In this document: positions 37,149 through 46,260 of the stretch, piece after piece
Layout: the number at the start of each line of letters is the position of its first letter
How positions within the stretch are numbered: position 1 is the stretch's first letter
Assembly (NCBI GenBank): GCA_038380435.1
Contig: JAWZYU010000058.1
Span: 744,001-808,000 of the forward strand
From: Ryuthela nishihirai
Lineage: Eukaryota > Arthropoda > Arachnida > Araneae > Heptathelidae
Direction: 5' to 3'
DNA: 64,000 bases
Made by a program: the position numbers and the translations under genes
The notes under the pieces: model-generated
The model's database searches: none
What the model was told of the DNA's origin: nothing
Seen by the model: the letters and a program-made list of their open reading frames with translations, nothing else

Positions 37149-37858
37149 CATGTCAGAGTGTTTTGCTCTAACCCAGGAGAAAACCCCTCCACACACAGGC
37201 AGCTAATGTGGAAGGAAAAAGAGGGTGCCGGCTCCATTAAATGTCATTACTGATATGTCAGAGTGTTTTGCTCTAACCCAGGAGAAAACCCCTCCACACA
37301 TAGGCAGCTAATGTGGAAGGAAAAAGAGGGATCCGGCTCCATTAAATGTCATTACTGATATGTCAGAGTGTTTTGCTCTAACCCAGGAGAAAACCCCTCC
37401 ACACATAGGCAGGTAATGTGGAAGGAAAAAGAGGGATCCGGCTCCATTAAATGTCATTACTGATATGTCAGATTGTTTTGCTCTAACCCAGGAGAAAACC
37501 CCTCCACACATAGGCAGCTAATGTGGAAGGAAAAAGAGGGATCCGGCTCCATTAAATGTCATTACTGATATGTCAGAGTGTTTTGCTCTAACCCAGGAGA
37601 AAACCCCTCCACACATAGGCAGCTAATGTGGAAGGAAAAAGAGGGATCCGGCTCCATTAAATGTCATTACTGATATGTCAGAGTGTTTTGCTCTAACCCA
37701 GGAGAAAACCCCTCCACACATAGGCAGCTAATGTGGAAGGAAAAAGAGGGATCCGGCTCCATTAAATGTCATTACTGATATGTCAGAGTGTTTTGCTCTA
37801 ACCCAGGAGAAAACACCTCCACACATAGGCAGCTAATGTGGAAGGAAAAAGAGGGATC
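37149..37858. repeat. 105-bp tandem array, seven units
   Basis: Units start near 37149, 37254, 37359, 37464, 37569, 37674 and 37779, the last one partial. Each contains TGTCAGAGTGTTTTGCTCTA, ACCCAGGAGAAAAC, CACACATAGGCAGCTAATGT and GGAAGGAAAAAGAGGGATCC. Copies are almost identical, so amplification is recent. The period is a multiple of three, but on the minus strand most units carry an in-frame TAG; only one variant unit (AGGTAATG) is open, so it is not a coding array. Confidence 0.95.
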
Positions 37859-37872
37859 ATAAATAAGCTTCC

Positions 37873-38605
37873 TTAACAGTTTTCTTTCCTTTCTCCATCC
37901 CATTTATTCGATGTCTTCATCATGGAGTCAACCGCCTTAACTGGAGCAAAGAGAGTTTCCTTCTTTTTTAATCTAGGAACCTGCTGGGACTTTCCTTTCA
38001 AGGGCACTGGGACGAATATCGACTTATAGAGTGCATTATAGTCCATTTCACTCATCTTACGTGACCGTTTGACCTGTCCTCTAGTATAATTGTCTGAACT
38101 TTCCTGTCCTTTTCCCCACATATTCATAATTTTCTCCTTGGCACTCATTCTGCTGTATTCTGGGGTAGGAACTTCTATCATACCAGAAGGTACCTTTGGG
38201 AACTGTTGTGGAGGCGATTTAATAGGTCTCTTCGCAGAAGGGATTTCTTGGCAATGTTTCTCCGCTCCAGCTCTTTAAGATCTTCTCCTTGGCACTCATT
38301 CCTTTGTTATCACAGGCAGGAACTTTTATCGTACCAGGATACACTTTTCCAAGCTTTGGAGGAGGCTGTTTAAGAACTCTCTTAGTAGAAGGATCTGTTG
38401 ACAATATCTCACTTTTCCAACTCTTCATAATCTTATCTTTTTCACTGTTTACACTGTTCTATGTTGCAGGACTTTGAATCCTACCAAGATGTCCTATTTC
38501 CAAATGTGGTGGTTTAAGAAATGTCTCGGTAGAAGGATCTGGCGACAATTGCTGTAATCTCCAAGTGTTCATTATATTCTTCTTCTTGTTTGAGTTTTCA
38601 AAAGG
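37873..38605 (-). pseudogene. Unrecognised repeat protein (SAKEKI repeats)
   Basis: The minus strand encodes imperfect repeats of roughly 50-60 residues. Each starts with a motif like MSAKEKIMNMWGKGQES, MSAKEKILKSWSGETLP, EKDKIMKSWKSEILSTDPST or KKNIMNTWRLQQLSPDPST. Each then has a Pro-rich stretch (LKQPPPKLGKVYPG, KSPPQQFPKVPSGM) ending in an I-V-P core. The last unit leads into a basic tail (QVKRSRKMSEMDYNALYKS, VPRLKKKETLFAPVKAVD) and a stop at 37873. Frameshifts near 38200 and 38440 break it. Upstream it runs into the gypsy fragment at about 38605. I do not recognise the family. It may be the 3' exon of a multi-copy gene. Confidence 0.5.
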
Positions 38606-39284
38606 GCGGTGTTGGAAAGGTTCGATAGCGAGGCGCCATTAACCACCCGCCTGCATAAATTCACAAGCTGTCAGCAAGCGGCGAACGAGAGTGTCCGGGA
38701 GTATGCTGCCCGCATTAGGACCCGGGCCTATCAGTTTTTAGGAACAGCAGGGAGAAACACGGACAGCGAGGATCAGGGAATCGGCGATCAGATGCGCCTT
38801 GCCCAGTTTTTGGCAGGCCTGGCCCCGCGGCTCAAGCGGTTCGTACTGTCTCATAACTCCCGTACTTTTGAAGAGGCTTTAGCGAAAGCTACGCTGGAAG
38901 AGAGCAATGAGCGTGCCTCCGGACGACCGCCAGCCATACGGGCACTTGATGAGGAAACCCCTGCTAGGAACACAGAGTCGAACCCTCTGCCCCAGCTACA
39001 GGACCTGTTGGCAGCCTTTCCGCTGTGCCAGATCCAGGCAGATCTAGTACGTTTGGGGGAGCCCCTCCACCAGATTGAGGGACAGCGAGAGAGGAGCCAT
39101 ACCAGTCAGCCCCAGCAACAGCGGCACCCCTGGGCGGATCGCCAGGGTGTCACGTGCTTTGCGTGCGGTGGAGTGGGCCATTACGCCTGTCAGTGTGCGT
39201 CGCCCCCGACCCTACGCCCACGTGACCCGCAATAACAAACAGGACGAAACCGGCAGCAAAATCGAAACTGAGCAACTCCACGGA
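38606..39284 (+). pseudogene. Ty3/gypsy gag fragment (plus copy)
   Basis: A 208-codon frame begins inside a retrotransposon capsid (ERFDSEAPLTTRLHKF, ESVREYAARIRTRAYQFL, LAQFLAGLAPRLKRFVL). It then has a Gln-rich linker and a zinc knuckle, CFACGGVGHYACQC (CX2CX4HX4C). Gag packages element RNA. The N-terminal matrix part is missing at the 38606 boundary. The stop at 39235 and a frame change precede the insertion at 39285. The sequence resumes at 41148. Confidence 0.85.
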
Positions 39285-39364
39285 TTCCAACCTCGGACTT
39301 CAAGATAGTAAGACGTGTTCGCTAGTGCTCTCTGTTTTCCACGTGTTTGTGAATTCAGCTAACA

Positions 39365-40432
39365 ATGGATATCAATAAGGACTCCAGATTAAATCGTTGT
39401 TTCAAGTTTTTACATCGTGATCTCAGCTATGAGACTTTCGTGACTATATTGGCCAACAATAAGGACCCAGCTGCTATTGAAGTCGCACAAAGTATTTCCA
39501 AAGATATCACCATTATTACTTTTGCCTCTGAAGACGCTGCGGATGATTTTGCCGCTGATCCGAACCTGGTGTTTCCCACGGACCAGCCCATCGCATTCAA
39601 GCGCCTAGGATATCCCCAGAAAAAAGTTTTCATCTCTAAACTACCATTCTTCATCCCTAACTGTGACATCGTGGACGCCCTCAAGCCATATGGCATTGTA
39701 AAAAGCATTGCAGAAGAGTTCCTGAACCTCCCGGGATTAGAATCCATCCGGACGGGTACGAGGGTAGTCCACATGGAGATGAAGAAAATGGTACCCAATT
39801 TCCTCCACATCTCTACCTTTTCGGCTACAATTAATTACTCTGGCATGATCCGGCTTTGCAAGTGGTGCAGGCTCCCAGGCCACATCATAAAGGACTGCGA
39901 AGCCTTCGCCAAGAAGAACCTGCCACCTCCCGCATCAAAATCGGTCATAATTTCGGACTCTATCTCGACCACCAACTCTTCGCAACTGCTGGCACCAACC
40001 TCCATTCAAAGAGAAGAAGTTCAGGATGCTCCAAAAGAAATTCCCGCTCCTGAAGAGTCAGCTCCTTCTACTCCCCTTCAACAAAAAAGAAAGCACCTTC
40101 CCTCTCCATCGGATTCACCTTCTGCCTCTGAGTCTACTGCCCATCAGAAGAAAAAACAGCCAGCTCCTGACTCGCCTTCCTCATTAATAGGTAATATTCA
40201 AAATTTCATCATAGATCGATCCACCTCCCCCTCTATTACTCTAAATTCTGACCCCCCTGATTTTCTTGAAACCTTTGAAAACCTCCTTGATTTTCTAAAA
40301 TTTCTTATTAACCCTAAATTAGCCTCCTCCGAATGGGAAATCCCCCCCACCACCTTAAAGCTCTTTAAAAAACGCTATCCAAGGACGGTTGCATTTTGCC
40401 GAAGTATCGAGACCTTTACCTCTCTGCTTTAG
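39365..40432 (+). CDS. LINE ORF1 (gag-like, CCHC knuckle)
   Basis: An intact 355-codon frame with ATG 80 bases into the element. Residues about 95-125 (KKVFISKLPFFIPNCDIVDA) resemble an RNA-recognition fold. A single zinc knuckle follows, CKWCRLPGHIIKDC (CX2CX4HX4C), near residues 165-180. The middle is Ser/Pro/Lys-rich and probably disordered. The C-terminal 70 residues are again hydrophobic and ordered (DFLETFENLLDFLKFLINP). It is like the nucleic-acid chaperone ORF1 of Jockey, CR1 or TX1-type LINEs; I cannot place the clade. Absence of frameshifts suggests a young copy or selection on the protein in cis. Confidence 0.8.
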   Translation: MDINKDSRLNRCFKFLHRDLSYETFVTILANNKDPAAIEVAQSISKDITIITFASEDAADDFAADPNLVFPTDQPIAFKRLGYPQKKVFISKLPFFIPNCDIVDALKPYGIVKSIAEEFLNLPGLESIRTGTRVVHMEMKKMVPNFLHISTFSATINYSGMIRLCKWCRLPGHIIKDCEAFAKKNLPPPASKSVIISDSISTTNSSQLLAPTSIQREEVQDAPKEIPAPEESAPSTPLQQKRKHLPSPSDSPSASESTAHQKKKQPAPDSPSSLIGNIQNFIIDRSTSPSITLNSDPPDFLETFENLLDFLKFLINPKLASSEWEIPPTTLKLFKKRYPRTVAFCRSIETFTSLL

Positions 40433-40617
40433 GCAAATGCCCGCAGAGAGAGTGCTTTTCTATTTGGGACTTCCTCCAATTAGTAAAGAATCTCCTCCCT
40501 CTTTATAAATAATTCACTATTCTTCCGTTTTTAAATTATTTTCCGTTCAAAATTAGCCCTTTTCCATCTTTTTTACTCATTTAGCGATCAAAATTCTGCC
40601 TCCTCTCCATTCCTCAC

Positions 40618-40763
40618 TCTCAGCCAATCCCAAAATTCCTTTATCCTCATTGGCTGAGACCCCTCTTGCCCACTCGTCTCCGTTAGCGTCAAACCTAACC
40701 AACTTCCAGCTCCCGCTCTCAGCCAATGCCAAAATTCCTTCAATCCCATTGGCTGTGACGTCA
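40618..40763. promoter_or_regulatory. Duplicated CCAAT modules with CRE-like site
   Basis: Two modules, 40618-40655 and 40715-40754, each hold AGCCAAT and, about 25 bases later, ATTGGCT in inverted orientation. The second is followed by TGACGTCA at 40756-40763, a perfect CRE palindrome. This arrangement resembles NF-Y plus CREB binding architecture, but function is inferred only from the motifs. Confidence 0.4.
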
Positions 40764-41074
40764 GCGATCGATTTCCATCTTCTCGCTGCTCTGACGCTAC
40801 TTTTGGCTTTATTTCTCCCCCACCTTCAAATTATTGCTCCCCCGTCCACAATTTTAATGTTTAGCCTACTTAACACTAAATTATCACTAAATTATACCCT
40901 TCTCCCCCATTTTTCTCTCTCATTCCACGATTTTCGCGACACTTACCAACTTTGGAGCAAAATAAGATCTGTGCAAACTTTCGGCCTTTCCTTCCACCCT
41001 TGCCTCTAAAAATTAAAATTCCCATTTTTAACATCTCCTCCCTCACTCTATCACCCACAGAAGACATTGGCTCG

Positions 41075-41121
41075 TGGTCCTGATGATAAGCAGGCCGAGG
41101 CTTGCTTTACAAATAGGACCA
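41075..41121 (+). other. 3'-terminal stem-loop of the ORF1-only element
   Basis: TGGTCCT at 41075-41081 pairs with AGGACCA at 41115-41121. Inside, AAGCA pairs with TGCTT, enclosing GGCCGAGGC. It lies 26 bases before the end of the element. Such hairpins serve as RT recognition sites in stringent-type LINEs and their SINEs; that role is inferred here. Confidence 0.6.
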
Positions 41122-41147
41122 GCATTTAGAGGGATGTGAAAGAAGAA

Positions 41148-41577
41148 GAGCAACTCCACGGAGTACCCGCTGGACGAGAGAGAATGGATTACCCTTTACC
41201 CCCCCTCAACGAACTCGAGATCAGGGTAGAGAAGAGTTACGACAAGCCAACCACCATACGGCTCCTTTAAACTATAACGGGAGGGAAGCCCCGGATGCAC
41301 TTCCCAGAGTCCCCTCGAAGCGTCAGCCGTCCGCATTGCCCCGTGTGCCATACTATGCAGTGATGAAAATTCACCTATTGTGTCTGGCCGCATGGAGGAC
41401 ACGGAGGTGTCAGCCTTGTCAATACCGGCGCCACTCTGTCCGTCATGAATAGCCAGTGTTTTCAGCGCTTGAGAGGCCGAATCCTGCACAAAACGGTCCC
41501 CCTCCAACAAAACTGTAGATGGCCACCCCCTTCCAGTGATAGGCAGATACATGGTGACCCTCACATTTGACGCGCTA
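41148..41577 (+). pseudogene. Ty3/gypsy gag-protease fragment (plus copy, continued)
   Basis: The sequence resumes after the nested element and matches the minus-strand gypsy copy (46330-46262, then 43317-42960). It covers the gag C-terminus and the start of the aspartic protease. The DTG region near 41415-41435 carries a one-base loss, and TGTAGATGG near 41514 shows another lesion. The fragment ends abruptly at 41577 within the protease. Confidence 0.75.
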
Positions 41578-41790
41578 ACGCTACCGCGTTAAATATATAA
41601 TTGAAATCCAAAGTGAATGCACAGTATTCCCTGTTAAGAAACAATAATTAATAGATTCTGAAAAAAATTCATCGCCGCCACGGCGGGAATCGAACCCGCA
41701 TCTCTCCAGATTCATGCCAGAGCGTGCTAACCATTTGCACCACGCGTCGGACAACGAATATTTTCAGAATTTGACCTTTTAAGTTTTTCT
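41578..41790 (-). repeat. tRNA-derived SINE at the gypsy-gypsy junction
   Basis: Minus strand: box A TGGTGCAAATGGTTAGCACG and box B GGGTTCGATTCCCGCC (41740-41688), a clean tRNA-like head. The downstream sequence is AT-rich (GAATTTTTTTCAGAATC). It lies exactly between two convergent gypsy fragments. The well-kept internal promoter suggests recent origin. Confidence 0.6.
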
Positions 41791-42798
41791 TCTTGAGACG
41801 TGACTGAGACAGCGTGTTTTCGGGGGCTTCAATTTCCGACTGGCGTAAGCTACCGGATGACGGAAACCGTCGTCCGTCTCCTGCTCGAGTACGCCGGCTA
41901 CCGCAATATCCGACGCATCGGTTGACAGGAAAAATTTCCGTCCAAAGTCGGGGTACAGGAGAAGGGGCTCGGTCATTAATTTCCTCTTCAGTACTTCGAA
42001 CGCTTCCTCCGCTTCTGGAGACCATCTAAAAGGGGTGTCCTTCTTCACTAAATGGACCAAGGGGACTGTAAGATCGGCGTAACGATCGATAAAACGCCGG
42101 TAGTAGCCTGTTAGGCCTAGGAAGGCTCGAACGTTCCGGACACTACGGGGGCGAGGAAATTCTTCAATGGCCTGGACGTTCCACGGGTCCGGCTGGACCC
42201 CTTCTGCGGAAATAAAATGTCCCAAGTAAGTGAGGGATTCCTTCGTGAATTGGCACTTTGCTGGCTTCAACTTTAAATTGTAGGCCCTTAGGCGGTCAAA
42301 TACCCTCTGTAACCGTTCTGTGTGTTGTTCAAATGTCTGGGAGGCCACCATTATGTCGTCGAGGTAGACGAGAACTTGCTCTTGTCGCATTCCCATTAAT
42401 ACGTGGTCCAATAAATGCTGGAACGTAGCGGGACTGTTCTTCAGTCCAAATGGTAAGTAGTTAAATTCAAATAACCCTTTCCTGCTGATGAACGCAGTTT
42501 TCTCCACGTCACGTGGGTGAACGGGAACCTGCCAATAACCGGATACCATATCCAGTGAGCTAAAATATTTGGCGTGAGCTAGTTGGTCGATAATTTCGTT
42601 TATGAGGGGGAGGGGGTACGAATCTGGGACTGTTTTCACATTTAGGGCCCTGTAGTCGACGCAGAATCTGTAGGTGGAGTCTTTTTTCTTCACTAAGACG
42701 ATGGGTGACGCAAAAGGAGAGGCGCTTTCTCTTATTATTCCTTGCTCTAACAACTCATCCACTTGTCGGTCCAATTCGCCCTGCAGCGTGAACGGCAC
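41790..42798 (-). pseudogene. Ty3/gypsy reverse transcriptase and start of RNase H
   Basis: Starting near 42798 the minus strand reads the RT of a Ty3/gypsy element: DELLEQGIIRESASPFASPI, DYRALN, PLPLINEI, FSSLDMVSGYWQV, FGLKNSPATFQ and the catalytic VYLDDIMV. The thumb region GLTGYYRRFI and the RNase H start STDASDIAVAGVL follow. The frame stops inside RNase H near 41795, where the SINE junction begins. Integrase and the 3' LTR are absent. The RT domain itself is open and well preserved. Confidence 0.9.
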
Positions 42799-43156
42799 CC
42801 TGTATGCCCGCTGCCTCGTCCTTTTTCCTGTGCAGTGTGCCTGAATGACAATCTATGATGAATCGGTGCTTTTTGAGGATATCGTGTCCCATTATCATGT
42901 CGTATCGTGGAGTGTCTATGTCAAGGGCTACTATGGGGTGTTCAAATCTAATCCCGTCAAATGTGAGGGTCACCATGTATCTGCCTATCACTGGAAGGGG
43001 GTGGCCATCTACAGTTTTCAAATTATGTTGGAGGGGAACCGTTTTGTGCAAGATTCGGCCTCTCAAGCGCTGAAAACACTGGCTATTCATGACGGACACA
43101 ATGGCGCCGGTATCGACAAGGGCCGACACCTCCGTGTCCTCCATGCGGCCAGACAC
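42755..43156 (-). pseudogene. Ty3/gypsy aspartic protease
   Basis: The frame reads SALVDTGAIVSVM (active-site DTG) and later YDMIMGHDILKKH, the conserved flap and second-lobe motif. It then shifts frame near 42830 and runs over the beginning of the RT. The linker normally found between protease and RT is missing, so an internal deletion has joined them. The protease matures Gag-Pol in virus-like particles. Confidence 0.85.
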
Positions 43157-43317
43157 AATAGGTGAATTTTCATCACTGCATAGTATGGCACACGGGGCAA
43201 TGCGGACGGCTGACGCTTCGAGGGGACTCTGGGAAGTGCATCCGGGGCTTCCCTCCCGTTCTAGTTTAAAGGAGCCGTATGGTGGTTGGCTTGTCGTAAC
43301 TCTTCTCTACCCTGATC
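43157..43317 (-). pseudogene. Ty3/gypsy gag-protease linker (minus copy)
   Basis: This stretch continues the minus-strand gypsy copy upstream of the protease and ends at the target duplication CTACCCTGATC (43307-43317). The copy resumes at 46261. Confidence 0.75.
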
Positions 43318-44351
43318 CATTCCTTACTGGACAACATCTTTTCCGCCAATGTTTGATAAAATCCCAGGTTTCTCTAATAAAAAATCACATGACTCCACAA
43401 TTATAAAAGAAATTTCCTTACTACACATTAATTATCAATTTAATAATTATATCAAAATTTATACAGATGGGTCTTCCAACCCAAACACTAAAAGTTATTC
43501 TGGTGCTATTTTTTTCCCAGAATTTAATTTCTCTTCAAAATTTAAATTTAATACTTCCTTTTTGAACATAGCTACTGAACTTTACTCCATTATAGAAGCC
43601 ACAAAATGGGCCACAAAATTTTACAATTCTAAAATAGTTATTTTTACAGATTGCAAATCTGCACTTTTTAGCCTTTTCCAAAATCCCCTTAAAACTAACT
43701 TTAATGTATTCACAAATGATCTTTTATTTCATACTTTTAAACATTTATCACATAACAATATCTTAATAATTCAATGGATACCTGCCCATGTGGGCATTCC
43801 TGATAATGAAACTGTAGATAGGCTGGCTAAAGAAGCTTTAAATCACAACTCACATATTCCAACCCCATCATTTATTTATCAAATCAAATTAACAAATAAA
43901 AAATTACTAATAGAAGAATTGCAATCTTGGTATAAAAATAATAGATCTCAATCCCACCGCTATAAAATTAATCCCAAAATTCAAAAATTCCATGACTTTA
44001 ATTTGAAAAAAAAACGAAATAAATGCCATTCTTCGAATTAAAACCAATACAGCACTAACTAACTATAGACTCTTTCAATATAAAATTATTGATTCTCCTA
44101 ATTGTCCAAACTGCAATACTTTTCACACATTAGAACATATTATTTTCAATTGCAAAAGTTATGATAATGAAAGAAGACAATATTTCTCAAAACTTTCAAA
44201 ACTTAATATTTTATCTTATGACTTTCAAAGTATCTTATTTTCTTCAAACTCAAAGCTAATACCTGTTCTGTATAACTATCTCATTCAATTTCTGAAGAAC
44301 TCAAAAATTCTGGATATTTTATAAAAAAAAAATTACAAATGGAGTCAGGCT
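43318..44351 (+). mobile_element. RNase H-type LINE, 3' end (part 1)
   Basis: A plus-strand LINE 3' fragment is inserted in the minus-strand gypsy copy. The target duplication CTACCCTGATC is at 43307-43317 and 46261-46271. It is 5'-truncated before the RNase H domain. Its 3' untranslated region is split by RTE copy 4 and continues at 46144-46260, ending in a (CTA)n tail. Confidence 0.8.
43349..44324 (+). pseudogene. LINE RNase H and C-terminal Cys domain
   Basis: The frame at 43349-44041 holds a complete RNase H: IYTDGSSN, ATELYSIIEA, FTDCKSAL, and IIQWIPAHVGIPDNETVDRL, giving the Asp-Glu-Asp-Asp set. RNase H removes the RNA strand after target-primed reverse transcription. A frameshift in an A run near 44013 moves the rest to another frame, with CPNCNTFHTLEHIIFNC near 44100-44150, the terminal CX2C..H..C motif of R1/Jockey/I-group elements. 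The RT is absent. Confidence 0.8.
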
Positions 44352-46143
44352 ATCATCATCATCATCCTCCTCAAGCAGCCATGGGCTACGGAGGTCCAAC
44401 CAGACCACGCAGTTTAATTCTCCAAGCATATCTGTCCTGAGCTACATCTGCTGCATCCGGCCACTGCACACCAATTCTAACAAGGTCCTGTTTGACATTG
44501 TCTGCCCACCGCATCCTAGGTCTCCCCCTCCTTCTGAGGCCTCTAGGCACACTGTTCGTAACCCTATTCGCCAATCTATAATTATCCATACGGGCAACAT
44601 GGCCAAACCAGCGGAGTCTCTCTCTGCACAATATGCTGCTTAAAGGAGGTTGCAGACTCCTTTGCCTAACCTCATCATTAGGTACAAAGTTAAACCACCT
44701 AATACCCAAGATACTGCGTAAGCATCTAGAATCAAAAGCATCTAGTTTCCTGTTATCTTGTTTACACAGCGTCCAAGTTTCACTACCATAACTAACCCTA
44801 GAAAGAACCAAACTATTATACAGTCTAATTTTAGTCTTTAGGTGTATACGCCTATTTCTCCACAATCTCCATAGATTCTTAAAAGTCCCGGCAGCAATAC
44901 CTATTCGTCTGTTAATCTCATGCCGCACATCACCAATATCAGTTACATAGCTCCCAAGGTAATTAAACTGTGACACCTGCTCAAGACTGCAACCATTCAG
45001 ATTAACTGAATCACAACCTGCCTGACCAATTTTCATCACTTTAGTTTTTTCTCTGTTTATAACCAAACCTACTCTACTACCAGTCTCATCAACAGCTCGA
45101 ATGAAAGAGTTCATCTCATCAACATCATTTGCCAAAAGGGCTAAATCATCAGCATAATCTAAATCAGAAATTTTCGTATCTCCAGCCCATTTAAGGCCAA
45201 AATCTTTTCTTCGAAGCGAATTTCGCATAACATAATCAATAACCAAACTAAAGAGAAAAGGAGACAAAATGCACCCTTGTCGAACACCAGACGTAATGCT
45301 AAACCAATTGCTACAAGACTTACCAACTCTCACACATGACTCATTGTTATTATAGAGAGCTTTCATTATGTTAACTAACTTGTCTGGTATACCATATGAT
45401 CTCACAATCAACCACAAATTATGACGATCAACAGAGTCGAAAGCCTTTTTGAAATCAACAAAGCTAGCAACCAAAGGTTTCTGAAACTCTAAACATTTCT
45501 CAAGAATCTGCCTAAGTGAAAATATCTGATCCACATATCCCCTACCACTTCTGAATCCACATTGCTCATCACGCAATTGCCTGTCAACCAGATTCTTAAT
45601 TCTATTAAGCACAATCATGGAAAGAACTTTACCTGGAACAGAGAGTAAGCTGATACCCCTATAGTTATCACAAGAACTGCGATCACCTTTTTTGAAAATA
45701 GGGATAATAATAGCTCTGGTAAAATCTTTAGGAACCATGCCTTTATCATAAAAGTTATTCAAAATTTCAGTCATCCAAGTGGTAACCGAAACATTCCCAG
45801 CTCTGAGCATTTCTGTAGTAATTTCATCTACCCCTGGGGATTTATGAAGTTTAAGTTTAGAGATAGCCAAACTAACTTCAGATTGTGTTATAGGGCCAAC
45901 ATTAAAGCTGCCAATGCATCTATCATCATTACAAACAATGGGAGTAGAACTAACCACATTGTTTAGAACATCACTGAAATGCAAACAGAAAACACAGCGG
46001 CAGATTCTCCCTCAACAGAGGCCCACCAGTACAGCAAGCCCAGGATCCATAATCAAACTCAAATCCATAAACAAGTCCAGTCTGGTAGGTATAAATGGTC
46101 AGCACCAGGACCCTGTGAAGTTGACCACACCTCAGCAGGGTAC
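44352..46143 (-). mobile_element. RTE-like LINE copy 4, internally deleted
   Basis: On the minus strand 46143-45983 matches the 5' leader of copies 1 and 2. It is joined directly to the RT region from about 45982, removing the endonuclease. The 3' end is a short (ATC)n at 44352-44370. It lies inside the 3' UTR of the RNase H LINE. Flanks share only CTAT, so no clear target duplication is seen. Confidence 0.8.
44386..45984 (-). CDS. LINE reverse transcriptase, open frame (copy 4)
   Basis: The most intact RT in the window: 532 codons without stop or frameshift. Motifs in order: IPIFKKGDRSSCDNYRGISL, FRSGRGYVDQIF, VDFKKAFDSVDRHN, GVRQGCILSPFLF, YADDLALLAND (catalytic Asp pair intact) and RWFGHVARMDNYRLANRV at the C-terminus. 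There is no ATG at the beginning; the frame enters from the leader through a TTG codon at the deletion junction, so translation is uncertain. The endonuclease is lacking, so it could not nick targets by itself. Confidence 0.85.
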   Translation of the reverse strand: MHFSDVLNNVVSSTPIVCNDDRCIGSFNVGPITQSEVSLAISKLKLHKSPGVDEITTEMLRAGNVSVTTWMTEILNNFYDKGMVPKDFTRAIIIPIFKKGDRSSCDNYRGISLLSVPGKVLSMIVLNRIKNLVDRQLRDEQCGFRSGRGYVDQIFSLRQILEKCLEFQKPLVASFVDFKKAFDSVDRHNLWLIVRSYGIPDKLVNIMKALYNNNESCVRVGKSCSNWFSITSGVRQGCILSPFLFSLVIDYVMRNSLRRKDFGLKWAGDTKISDLDYADDLALLANDVDEMNSFIRAVDETGSRVGLVINREKTKVMKIGQAGCDSVNLNGCSLEQVSQFNYLGSYVTDIGDVRHEINRRIGIAAGTFKNLWRLWRNRRIHLKTKIRLYNSLVLSRVSYGSETWTLCKQDNRKLDAFDSRCLRSILGIRWFNFVPNDEVRQRSLQPPLSSILCRERLRWFGHVARMDNYRLANRVTNSVPRGLRRRGRPRMRWADNVKQDLVRIGVQWPDAADVAQDRYAWRIKLRGLVGPP

Positions 46144-46260
46144 TATACCATCATTAATACTATACCATCTATTTAACTTAATTCAGATTCAAAAAGCCTC
46201 TGAATGAGTTTGCTTTTATAAAGCAAGAATATTCAATTTATGTTATGTGTTCTACTACTA
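46144..46260 (+). mobile_element. RNase H-type LINE, 3' UTR (part 2)
   Basis: This is the remaining 3' UTR after the RTE insertion. It contains a small repeat ACTATACCATC (twice, 46143-46171) and ends in CTACTACTACTAC next to the gypsy target duplication. Confidence 0.65.

Larger units (their letters stand above)
39285..41147 (+). mobile_element. ORF1-only LINE derivative, nested in gypsy
   Basis: A 1,863-bp insertion splits the gypsy gag. A perfect 15-bp target duplication, GAGCAACTCCACGGA, lies at 39270-39284 and 41148-41162. The minus-strand gypsy copy near 46330 shows the uninterrupted site. The insert has a short 5' leader, one open frame (39365-40432), 0.7 kb of non-coding sequence, a terminal stem-loop (41075-41121) and a short purine tail GTGAAAGAAGAA. 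There is no endonuclease or RT, so it must have moved with enzymes supplied in trans. Confidence 0.85.

Noticed and set aside
37308..37511. 35-residue protein repeat in the 105-bp array
   Set aside because: Most units carry a stop in this frame; one base variant opens a single junction.
37149..37858. CRISPR-like array
   Set aside because: Units are contiguous 105-bp tandems without unique spacers, in a eukaryotic setting.
39427..39810. Minus-strand 127-codon frame
   Set aside because: It lies antisense to the intact ORF1 and has no motifs.
41688..41752. Functional tRNA on the minus strand
   Set aside because: Boxes A and B are good, but the acceptor arm does not pair properly and similar heads elsewhere belong to SINEs.
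45982..46143. Spliced RTE transcript reinserted
   Set aside because: The borders are shifted one base from GT..AG, so a microhomology template switch fits better.
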